From contig NZ_JACSCW010000007.1 in the NCBI RefSeq assembly GCF_014333585.1, forward strand, positions 1 through 64,000: DNA of 64,000 bases, given 5' to 3'. Under the pieces are notes generated by a model. The model made no database searches. It was given only the letters and a program-made list of their open reading frames with translations, and had not been told where the DNA came from. Below, piece by piece: positions 18,895-26,604 of this stretch. This DNA is from Hymenobacter sp. BT188. Lineage in GTDB: Bacteria; Bacteroidota; Bacteroidia; Cytophagales; Hymenobacteraceae. Within the stretch, counting starts at the first letter, position 1. The number at the start of each line of letters is the position of its first letter. Both the position numbers and the translations under genes were made by a program.

Positions 18895-19446
18895 CCGCGG
18901 GCCGTTTAATGGCGGTTCACCCCTAGGCCGAAACAGGAACGCAGCGTGATCCGCCGCGCCGTTAGCAAGAAGATCGCTTATCCCATGGGGAAGTTGGTCA
19001 CGACTACCCAGGCCACCAATGCAGAGTGGTGGGGTGGGCCGATGTAGGGCTTGCTGCCGCGCCGAGAAAATCATGCGGACGGCACCGATAGCGCCTGGGC
19101 TGATGCAGTCATACTCACCTTCATCTAGCTACTTTCCAGCCAGGGATACAAACGTGAAAATGTCCAGGGTTTAATAAAGTAAGTGAAATATAGTTCCAAA
19201 ACACTATATAAATTTGTAACTATTTCAATTCTAATTGTATTTTATAACAATTCTATAAATTGATTGCACTATTATTTGCAGGGTTGAAACCAGCGGGTTA
19301 AGTTTGACAAGAAACTAATAAGATTTCAGTGAATAATTATCCTAGTGCTCTGCTGCTAACTCTTAAGCATTGTTGTTAGTCCTTCTTGCTCTGCTTTCCC
19401 CGACCCGTTTGTCTGCCTGCGTTCTCCTATTGTTATCCCTTAGTTT
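18895..19446. other. Intergenic: GC-rich relic then AT-rich promoter-like stretch
   Basis: The first 180 bases are GC-rich and contain a short frame (GTG at 18946 to TAG at 19045) without recognised similarity, possibly another gene relic. From about 19170 the sequence turns AT-rich. TAAATTTG at 19209-19216 matches the Bacteroidota -7 element (TAnnTTTG), but no clear -33 TTG is present, so a promoter is only possible. Confidence 0.35.
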
Positions 19447-20082
19447 ATGCCTCGTATCTTTCCCCCCCGGCCCCTGAGCCCCGAGCAGCGCTACGCCCTG
19501 CTCAAGCGCGGGTTTGACTTTTCCTTCTCCCTGCTCGTCGTCGTGCTGATATTGAGCTGGCTGGCCCCGCTGCTGGGCCTGTTGCTCAAGCTCGAGAGTC
19601 GGGGCCCGGTCTTCTTCAAGCAGCTGCGCACGGGCAAGCACTGCCAGCCCTTCTACTGTCTGAAGTTTCGCTCTATGCGCCTGAACTCGGAGGCTGACGC
19701 CCGCCAGGCCAGTCGGGGCGACAGCCGCATTACCCGCCTCGGGGCCTTTATCCGCCAGACCAGCCTGGATGAGCTGCCCCAGTTCATCAACGTCTTGCGC
19801 GGGGACATGTCCGTGGTCGGCCCCCGGCCCCACATGCTGCTGCACACCCAAGACTATGCTCAGCGCATCGCGGGCTTCATGGAGCGTCATGCCGTCACGC
19901 CCGGCATCACGGGCTGGGCCCAGGTCAAAGGCTACCACGGCGAGACCCGGAAGCTACAGGCCATGGAAAACCGCGTGCAGGCCGACCTGTGGTACATTAA
20001 AAGAGGATCATTAGCGCTGGATGTGCGCATTGTGGGCCTGACCGTGGTGCAAGCCCTGCGTGGCCACCAAAACGCCTGCTAA
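19447..20082 (+). CDS. Bacterial sugar transferase (short form), second copy
   Basis: A 211-residue polyprenyl-phosphate sugar phosphotransferase of the short type, closely similar to the protein at 5814-6488. It shares LESRGPVFFKQLRTG, FYCLKFRSMRLNSEAD, LDELPQFINVLRGDMS, VVGPRPHMLLHT, and PGITGWAQVKGYHGETR. One hydrophobic segment at about residues 22-43 anchors it. It should load the first sugar onto undecaprenyl phosphate. In contrast to the minus-strand copy it is strongly GC-rich, so the pair is more likely brought together from different sources than a recent tandem duplication. It ends with the HQNAC tail, echoing the RQPNAY and GEENAY ends of its paralogues. Confidence 0.93.
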   Translation: MPRIFPPRPLSPEQRYALLKRGFDFSFSLLVVVLILSWLAPLLGLLLKLESRGPVFFKQLRTGKHCQPFYCLKFRSMRLNSEADARQASRGDSRITRLGAFIRQTSLDELPQFINVLRGDMSVVGPRPHMLLHTQDYAQRIAGFMERHAVTPGITGWAQVKGYHGETRKLQAMENRVQADLWYIKRGSLALDVRIVGLTVVQALRGHQNAC

Positions 20083-20110
20083 GTCGTCACGAAGCGAAGG
20101 CAAGGGCAAC

Positions 20111-20302
20111 TTAGCGCGCCTTGTACGCTCGTTGGAGTTCCTTCATAGCCGCCGAAAGGCCGTCCAGCTGCTCTACTAATGCGGCGGCTTGTTGTCCGTA
20201 GGGGGCCTGCCGGTCCGTCCACACCAAAAATTGCTTAAGTTCCTCCTTCGCGTACCGTAGCAGCGTGGCTGCGTTTTCTAAAAATTCTTCTTCGGGGTTC
20301 AT
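20111..20302 (-). CDS. Small helical protein of unknown function
   Basis: 63 residues, starting MNPEEEFLENAATLLRYAKE and continuing as amphipathic, charged helices with a basic end. No cysteines and no signal peptide. It is convergent with the sugar transferase and divergent from the next gene. Codon use is like the local GC-rich genes, and the frame begins with a plausible ATG, so it is probably real. No family is recognised. Confidence 0.5.
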   Translation of the reverse strand: MNPEEEFLENAATLLRYAKEELKQFLVWTDRQAPYGQQAAALVEQLDGLSAAMKELQRAYKAR

Positions 20303-20586
20303 ATGCGGGGCACAGCGGACAGGGTTACCCGTGTAGCCGGCGGCGGAAAAAAGGCGGGTCCAGTGCTACACGTAGGGAAGATACAGGCTTTTCCGGTAAT
20401 AAAATGAACCCCACGGGACGGGGCCCGTTCCTAAGGGCAGCAGCGCCCGGCCGCGATGGCTGCTCCGGGCTCCTTACCGCCCCTCTTGTTTTCCGGCCCC
20501 ATAGCTACCTAGTTACCTATACTTCAAGCCGATGGACACGTGCAAGTGCTACCCTAACAATCAGTGGCCCGGCCGGGGGAAGTGGC

Positions 20587-21981
20587 ATGGATAAAGTCTT
20601 CTTACGCTCGCTGCAGATTCCGTTGCTGATGCTGGATTTGTTCCTGCTCAATGGGCTCTTTTTGGTTACCCAGCACGCCATTCCGGATCCGGTGCAGGCA
20701 CAGTGGCTTTCCCCTCGGAGCCAGTATTGGCTGCTGCTCAACGTAAGCTGGGCTTTCGCTTCCTGGCTCGGACAACTCTACTCCTACCAACATCTGCTGG
20801 TCTTTCGCCGCTTTCTGCAGGTTACCTGCCGCCTCTACCTCGCCTGGGCCTTCTTCGTGCTGGTCACCGCGTTTCTGCTCCGCACGACGCTGCCGCTCGC
20901 CCGGGAATTTATGTACTTCACCATTTTAAGCTTTGCTTTGGCCTTGCTGGGGGCCCGCGGGTTTTATCTGCTGCTTCGCGTGTGGGTGCGTACCACAGGG
21001 ACCATGAAACGGCGGGTCTTAATCCTGGGCTATAACAAGGTGGCCGAAAAGTTGGCCGCGTACCTGGAAGCGGAAGAATTCAACGTCCGCGTGGAGTGCA
21101 TTGTGGATGACGTTCGCCCCGCGGCCGCGCCCGCCAACCACGTCGTGGTGCCCGGTCTGGGGGAGGCGCTGAGCCTGGCGCGGGAGCTGCGGGTCACGGA
21201 GATCTACTCCACCATCATGCCCGAGAACAATGCGCTGGTGTATGACATGATGCAGCAGGCAGATCAGGACTTGATTCGCTTCCGGTTTGTGCCTGATTTC
21301 GCCACCTTCATCAACCGCCCCGTACACGTGGACTATCTCTACGAGCTGCCCATTCTCTCCATCCGCAAAGAGCCCTTGCAGCAGGTGGCCAACAAGTTCG
21401 CGAAGCGCCTGTTCGATGTAGTCATCAGCTTAGGGGCTACCCTGTTTATTCTCAGCTGGCTGGTGCCCCTGCTCGGGGTGCTTATCAAGCTGGAGTCGCC
21501 CGGACCCATCCTTTTTCGGCAACTGCGCAGTGGCCTTCATAACCAACCCTTCTATTGCCTGAAGTTTCGCAGCATGGCAGTCAACCACGAGTCGAATACC
21601 AGGCAGGCCACCCGCCAGGATGCCCGCGTCACCCGGCTCGGGCGCTTTCTGCGCAAGACCAGCCTGGATGAGTTTCCGCAGTTTCTAAACGTGCTGCTGG
21701 GGCAGATGAGTATCGTGGGTCCGCGGCCTCATATGCTCCGGCATACGCTGGAGTACTCCTCCGTAGAAGACCAGTACATGATTCGGCAGTTTCTGAAGCC
21801 CGGCATCACGGGCTGGGCGCAGGTAAACGGCTACCGGGGCGAAATCAGCACCCTGCGCCACATTCAGAAGCGGGTGGAATACGACTTGTGGTACCTCGAA
21901 AACTGGCGCTTAAGCCTGGATGTGAAAATCATGTTTAGGACGGCCTACAATGTCTTCCGGGGCGAAGAGAATGCCTATTAA
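20587..21981 (+). CDS. Long-form polyprenyl glycosylphosphotransferase (WcaJ/WbaP type)
   Basis: A 464-residue initiating enzyme of exopolysaccharide synthesis. Four N-terminal membrane helices (about 10-110) are followed by a Rossmann-like CoA_binding_3 region (RRVLILGYNKVAEKLAAYLE, about 140-260) and the catalytic sugar-transferase domain (about 275-464) with LESPGPILFRQLRSG, FYCLKFRSM, LDEFPQFLNVLLGQMS, VGPRPHML and PGITGWAQVNGYRGE. The ATG at 20587 is preferred: the 61 residues that an in-frame ATG at 20404 would add are low-complexity and the protein proper begins MDKVFLRSLQ. It is the third sugar transferase of the window and the only full-length one. Confidence 0.93.
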   Translation: MDKVFLRSLQIPLLMLDLFLLNGLFLVTQHAIPDPVQAQWLSPRSQYWLLLNVSWAFASWLGQLYSYQHLLVFRRFLQVTCRLYLAWAFFVLVTAFLLRTTLPLAREFMYFTILSFALALLGARGFYLLLRVWVRTTGTMKRRVLILGYNKVAEKLAAYLEAEEFNVRVECIVDDVRPAAAPANHVVVPGLGEALSLARELRVTEIYSTIMPENNALVYDMMQQADQDLIRFRFVPDFATFINRPVHVDYLYELPILSIRKEPLQQVANKFAKRLFDVVISLGATLFILSWLVPLLGVLIKLESPGPILFRQLRSGLHNQPFYCLKFRSMAVNHESNTRQATRQDARVTRLGRFLRKTSLDEFPQFLNVLLGQMSIVGPRPHMLRHTLEYSSVEDQYMIRQFLKPGITGWAQVNGYRGEISTLRHIQKRVEYDLWYLENWRLSLDVKIMFRTAYNVFRGEENAY

Positions 21982-22005
21982 CCGTTATTGCTATTATTGC
22001 GCAGC

Positions 22006-22653
22006 ATGATTCCCCCCGCCCTGCCTCCGAATGAAGCGGCCCGCCTGCACTCGCTAGCGGAACACCAGTTGCTGGATACCCTCCCCGAAGCGGTATACCA
22101 GCAGATCACCCGCCTGGCGGCTGAATTGTGCGGGACCCCCCGGGCCGCCCTGAACTTGGTGGCGGCCGACCGGCAGTGGGCCAAAGCCACGGCAGGCATG
22201 GCGGCGGGCAGCCAGCCCCGTGACCATTCCTTTTGCGCGCACACCATTTTACAGCCTACCCAGCCCCTGCTCGTGGCGGATGCGCGCTACGACGAGCGTT
22301 TTTACGATAACCCCAATACCCGGCAGGACCCCCGCCTCATCTTTTATGCCGGGGTGCCGGTCCGGGACGCGGAGGGTCGGGCCTTAGGGGCGCTGTGTGT
22401 CCTTGATAGCCGCCCCCGGGTGTTATCGGAGGCCAAGCTGGACGCGCTCACGCTCTTGGCCAACTTAGTGAGTACGCATTTTCAGGTACGCCGCACCCAC
22501 CTAGCCCTCGCCGATTGCCAAGGAAAACTAGCGGCGGCCCTCCCTATCGTAGAAGACTTGGTGAGCGCGGTGGGCTCTTTACCCGCCGCCGAGGGGGCCG
22601 GCCTGCTCTCCCCGCTACGGCAGGTCCAACACCTGCTGCAGCCACTCTCCTAA
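22006..22653 (+). CDS. GAF-domain sensor-like protein
   Basis: 215 residues. A GAF domain fills residues about 10-160, with the typical start LLDTLPEAVYQQITRLAAEL, RAALNLVAADRQWAKATAG, RDHSFCAHTI, LIFYAGVPVRDAEGRALGAL and CVLDSRPR. It is the version common at the N-terminus of histidine kinases and cyclase regulators. Here no kinase or other output domain follows, only a short helical tail. It may be a free-standing small-molecule or redox sensor, or a partner of a kinase elsewhere. It starts 24 bases after the glycosylphosphotransferase gene and is likely co-transcribed with it. Confidence 0.85.
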   Translation: MIPPALPPNEAARLHSLAEHQLLDTLPEAVYQQITRLAAELCGTPRAALNLVAADRQWAKATAGMAAGSQPRDHSFCAHTILQPTQPLLVADARYDERFYDNPNTRQDPRLIFYAGVPVRDAEGRALGALCVLDSRPRVLSEAKLDALTLLANLVSTHFQVRRTHLALADCQGKLAAALPIVEDLVSAVGSLPAAEGAGLLSPLRQVQHLLQPLS

Positions 22654-22676
22654 CAATAAGAACCCAGAGGTACTCG

Positions 22677-23077
22677 TGAGGTGGTCCACTAAAGTGCGAC
22701 AGAAAAGGCATCCTTCTTCTTCGGTCAGGATGCAAAAAATAAACCCGGGCGCGCCACGCAAGCGCGCCCCTATACGGAACCCTTTCGCGCCGAGGCGTTG
22801 CGCCTGGCGAGTGAAAGCGGTAGCCCGCACGCCGCGGCTAATGCTACGTTCACGAGCAGGCTAAGAGTTTTTGGCGCGCGTGCAAACCCAGGTGCGGCTG
22901 AATCGCGCTGCTTTCGCTTCGGTGGCCGAGTTACCAGCGGAACTAGCGACGTATTTTAATTACTACAATCACCAGCAACGGCACGCGGCGAGCAGGGCTA
23001 CAAGTGCCTGCATAGTGTTGCACAACAAGCTCTTCTAACGAAGACCCAGCGCTCGCTTACTTCACCCCACCACCTCC
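22677..23077 (+). mobile_element. Internally deleted IS3-family relic with both ends
   Basis: The left end TGAGGTGGTCCACTAAAG is partly complementary to the right end around 23060-23077. Inside, an OrfA-like start (AEALRLASESGSPHAA) is joined directly to the tail of an OrfB integrase in another frame (RVQTQVRLNRAAFASVAEL, then TYFNYYNHQQRHA, ending at a TAA near 23036). The DDE catalytic core is missing, so it cannot move alone. A GCATCCT/AGGATGC hairpin lies in the left part. Confidence 0.65.
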
Positions 23078-23181
23078 TACCTAGTCCTGTCTACCCGAAG
23101 TTAACGTCGCCGGAGGGCTCAACCGAATCTTGCTGCGGACGGCAAAGGGGGGCTCCTGGTGCCCATAAGCGACGGGCGCAA

Positions 23182-23213
23182 AAAGCCCAGACCTAGGGAT
23201 AGATCTGGGCTTT
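23182..23213 (-). terminator. Rho-independent terminator of the sortilin-like gene
   Basis: 10-bp perfect arms (AAAGCCCAGA / TCTGGGCTTT) at 23182-23191 and 23204-23213, just past the stop of the minus-strand gene. On the minus strand the stem ends in TTTTT. The sequence could also act on the other strand. Confidence 0.85.
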
Positions 23214-23230
23214 AAACCAACACTATGTGT

Positions 23231-26200
23231 CTACAGGCTACTGGGAGCGGTGGGGGCGGCCGGCGGGAGGGTAATGGCATCCACGTTCTTGTCCCGGATA
23301 AGCTTGTTCAGGGCCGGCAGGTCTTGCTCCTTGATCATTTTGAACTGACTCAGCTGCTGATTGATCTGCTCGGTTACTTCCTTCTGGAACCCTACGGCCT
23401 GCTCCGTGGGCCGGTAGTCGCCGGTGCTGGCCTGCCCGACCAGGTTCGCGAGCTTATTGTTCAGGCGGATGGGGAAGTTCAGCGGGTCCTGCCCGCTTTT
23501 GTTTTTGGTTTGGTACAGGGCCTCTTCAATCTGGGTGATTTTCTTGTCAATAGCCGCGGCCGACTCGACGATATCCTTGGCCTGCGCCTGGTCTTTCAAC
23601 GGAGCCGTGATCGTGTTGAGCTGGCCGCGTAGGGTGCGGATATCGCGGATGGCCTCGTGGGTTTCGGTGAGCTTGCGCTGCACTTCCTGCAGAAAGTCAA
23701 ACTGGGCCTGCAGGTCCTGGGCGGTGGCTTTGCTGCGTGGGTCGGGCAGGACGGTAAAGTTCGTTTCCTGGGTTTCCTGGTTGAGCGTGAGGCGCGCCTT
23801 GTAGGTGCCCGGCACGGCCCGGGGGCCCTGGGTGCCGCCGCCCCACAGAATCAGGCCTTCGAACTGGCGGGCATCGGGGTAGCTCAAATCCCAGACGAAG
23901 CGGTTCAGACCGCGCCGGGTGGGCAGCAGCTCGCGCTTGATCTTGGCTTTTTCCGCTTTCGTCAGATTTTTGCCCCCCAGGTCCTTATCCGTGTTGGCGA
24001 AGGTGCGAATAACCTGGCCTCGCGCATCCAAGATGTCGAGCTTCACGGTGCTGGTCGAATCGTGCTTTTGGGTGAAGGAGTAGTAGAGCAGCACTCCGCC
24101 CGGATGATTCTGGCCCGCTGTAGGGGAAATCGTGGCAGAGCCGCGGCCCTCCATCCGGTAGCTCGGGGCGGGCGTGTACAAGTGAAACGGGCGGGCGGCC
24201 ACAGCCGCGCTCAGCTGGTGCAGGGGCGTCAGGTCGTCGAGCAGCCAGAACCCCCGCCCTTGGGTAGCGGCAATGAGGTTGTCGTTTTTGATCGTGAGGT
24301 CCGTAATGGGTGTCGGTGGCAGGTTGAGCTGCAACGGCTGCCACTGCTGCCCATCGTTGAAGGAAACGTACAGGCCATATTCAGTGCCGGCGTAGAGCAG
24401 CCCGGCGCGCTTGGGGTCGGCGCGGACCACCCGGGTAAAGTGCGTGTCGGGAATGCCCGTGGTGATTTTTGCCCACGTCTTGCCGTAGTCCGTCGTCTTG
24501 TACAGGTAGGGCCGAAAGTCCCCGGACTTATACATGGTGGCCGCCACGTAGGCGGCCCCCTTCGCCGTGGGGTGGGCGTCAAGGCTGTTGATTTGAATCC
24601 AGTCGGGCAGGCCCTTGGGCTGCACCTTGGTCCAGGTCTTGCCCTGGTCGCGGGTGAGGTGCAGCAGGCCGTCGTCGGAGCCCGTCCAGATCACGCCGGC
24701 CTCTACCGGCGACTCGGCGATGGCGAAGATGGTGCCATAGTACTCCACGGCCGTGTTGTCCTTGGTGATGGGGCCGCCGGAGGGGCCCAGGGTTTTCGGG
24801 TCATTGCGGGTCAGGTCGGGGCTGATCACCTGCCAGGACTGGCCTTCGTTGGTCGTGACGTGCAGGTGGTTGGAGCCCGCGTACAGCCGTTTGGGGTCGT
24901 GGGGGGAAAACAGCAGGGGGAAGTTCCACTGGAACCGGTACTTCATGCCCTCGGCGCCGTGCCCCATCGGGTTGTCGGGCCACACGTCGATGGCGCGCTC
25001 CTGCTGGGTGCTATGATCGATGCGGGAGAGATAGCCATCGTAGCTGCCCCCGTACACAATGTCGGGGTTGAGCGGATCCACGGCGATATGGGCACTTTCG
25101 CCACCGGCCGTCGGCTCCCAGTCGCGCTCCTCAATGCTGCGGCCCGCCGTGCGGTGCGGAATGCGTACGGTCGAGTTGTCCTGCTGGGCTCCGTAGATGC
25201 GGTAGGGGAAATGATTGTCGGTGACCACCCGGTAAAACTGCCCGGTGGGCTGGTTGTGGTAGGTGGTCCAGTTCAGGCCCCCATCGGTGCTGACCTGGGC
25301 GCCGCCGTCGTCGGCCATGACCATACGGGTGGGGTTCTCGGGCGCAATCCACAGATCGTGGTGGTCGCCGTGGGGGGCATCGTAGGCTTGGAAGGTGCGG
25401 CCCCCATCCTTGCTTTTGTGGTAGGACACGTTGAGCACGTACAGCACGTCCGCGTCCTTGGGGTCGGCATAGATGCGGGTGTAGTACCAGGCCCGCTGGC
25501 GCAGGTTGCGGTCATCCGACAGCTTCTGCCAGTGCTTGCCGCCGTCGTCGGAGCGGAATAAGCCCCCCTTTTCGGCTTCCACCAGGGCCCACACCCGGCT
25601 GGAGTTTACCGGCGACACGGCCACCCCGATGATGCCCAGGGTGCCCGTGGGCAAGCCCTCGCTGCGGGAGATATCCTGCCAGGTGTCGCCGCCATCGGTG
25701 CTTTTCCACAGGCCCGAGCCCGGGCCGCCCGAGGAGAAGCTGTAGGGCGTACGGCGTACGTTCCAGGTGCTGGCGTAGAGAATGCGCGGGTTGCCGGGGT
25801 CCAGAATCAGGTCCACCGCGCCGGCGTCTTTATTGGCAAACAGCACGCGCTCCCACTTCTTGCCCCCATCTTTGGAACGGTACACGCCGCGCATCTCGCT
25901 GGGCGCGTACAGGTTGCCCATGGCCGCGACGTACACCAGATCCGGATTCTGGGGGTGGATGCGGATGCGGCCAATGTGGCGCGAATCCTTCAGGCCCACG
26001 TTGGTCCAGGTCTGGCCCGCATCCAGCGACTTCCACACCCCAAAGCCGGAGGACACGTTACCCCGCACGGTTTGCTCGCCCTCGCCGGCGTACAACACGT
26101 TGGGGTCCGACTCGCTGACGGCCACGGCCCCGATGGACCCGCCGAAGTAGCGGTCGGAGATGTTGCCCCAGGTGCCGCCCCCATCGGTGGTGCGCCACAC

Positions 26201-26455
26201 GCCGCCCCCGGCCGTGCCCATGTAGTATAAGTTGGGGTTGCCGGGCACGCCCGTCACCGTGCCGGCCCGCCCACCCCGGTAAGGACCGATGGAGCGCCAC
26301 CGCAGCCCATTGTACAAGGTCGTATCATAGACCGCGGCGGTGCTTTGGGGGGCTTTTTTTCGCTTGGCGCGCTGCTGGGCCTCGGCCGAAGTAGTGAGAA
26401 GCAGCAGCAACAGCGCGCTGAGGAAAGCCGCCTTATAGGGTAAGAAAGGTTTCAT
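23231..26455 (-). CDS. Secreted sortilin/VPS10-like BNR beta-propeller protein
   Basis: 1,074 residues with a signal peptide (LSALLLLLLTTSAEAQ, residues about 13-27). The body is built of many sialidase-type Asp-box repeats, for example VWRTTDGGGTW, VWKSLDAGQTW, VYRSKDGGKKW, LWKSTDGGDTW, HLTRDQGKTW and LYKTTDYGKTW, forming one or two ten-bladed propellers (about 40-740). A C-terminal region (about 750-1074) has an Ig-like part and a helical tail. This is the common Bacteroidota protein annotated as glycosyl hydrolase or VPS10 domain protein. It lacks obvious catalytic residues of sialidases, so a binding, folding or peptidase-associated role is as likely. It lies downstream of the TonB receptor gene with a 150-base gap. 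Confidence 0.9.
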   Translation of the reverse strand: MKPFLPYKAAFLSALLLLLLTTSAEAQQRAKRKKAPQSTAAVYDTTLYNGLRWRSIGPYRGGRAGTVTGVPGNPNLYYMGTAGGGVWRTTDGGGTWGNISDRYFGGSIGAVAVSESDPNVLYAGEGEQTVRGNVSSGFGVWKSLDAGQTWTNVGLKDSRHIGRIRIHPQNPDLVYVAAMGNLYAPSEMRGVYRSKDGGKKWERVLFANKDAGAVDLILDPGNPRILYASTWNVRRTPYSFSSGGPGSGLWKSTDGGDTWQDISRSEGLPTGTLGIIGVAVSPVNSSRVWALVEAEKGGLFRSDDGGKHWQKLSDDRNLRQRAWYYTRIYADPKDADVLYVLNVSYHKSKDGGRTFQAYDAPHGDHHDLWIAPENPTRMVMADDGGAQVSTDGGLNWTTYHNQPTGQFYRVVTDNHFPYRIYGAQQDNSTVRIPHRTAGRSIEERDWEPTAGGESAHIAVDPLNPDIVYGGSYDGYLSRIDHSTQQERAIDVWPDNPMGHGAEGMKYRFQWNFPLLFSPHDPKRLYAGSNHLHVTTNEGQSWQVISPDLTRNDPKTLGPSGGPITKDNTAVEYYGTIFAIAESPVEAGVIWTGSDDGLLHLTRDQGKTWTKVQPKGLPDWIQINSLDAHPTAKGAAYVAATMYKSGDFRPYLYKTTDYGKTWAKITTGIPDTHFTRVVRADPKRAGLLYAGTEYGLYVSFNDGQQWQPLQLNLPPTPITDLTIKNDNLIAATQGRGFWLLDDLTPLHQLSAAVAARPFHLYTPAPSYRMEGRGSATISPTAGQNHPGGVLLYYSFTQKHDSTSTVKLDILDARGQVIRTFANTDKDLGGKNLTKAEKAKIKRELLPTRRGLNRFVWDLSYPDARQFEGLILWGGGTQGPRAVPGTYKARLTLNQETQETNFTVLPDPRSKATAQDLQAQFDFLQEVQRKLTETHEAIRDIRTLRGQLNTITAPLKDQAQAKDIVESAAAIDKKITQIEEALYQTKNKSGQDPLNFPIRLNNKLANLVGQASTGDYRPTEQAVGFQKEVTEQINQQLSQFKMIKEQDLPALNKLIRDKNVDAITLPPAAPTAPSSL

Positions 26456-26604
26456 ACGCAGGGGTTTGATGGGAGGGGAACGATCTTCGGCGCTCGATTG
26501 ACGGTAAGGTAAGAATGATCGCCGGGTAAAGTAGCAAGAAACCGGCTAGCAACGGTCACCCGGGCGGTGAGAACCTGAAAAAGCCCCCCGAAACCGGGCG
26601 TGCG

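Noticed and set aside
23657..25561. 634-codon open frame on the + strand opposite the sortilin-like gene
   Set aside because: It is the antisense shadow of a GC-rich gene whose minus-strand product has clear Asp-box repeats; the + translation has no family features.
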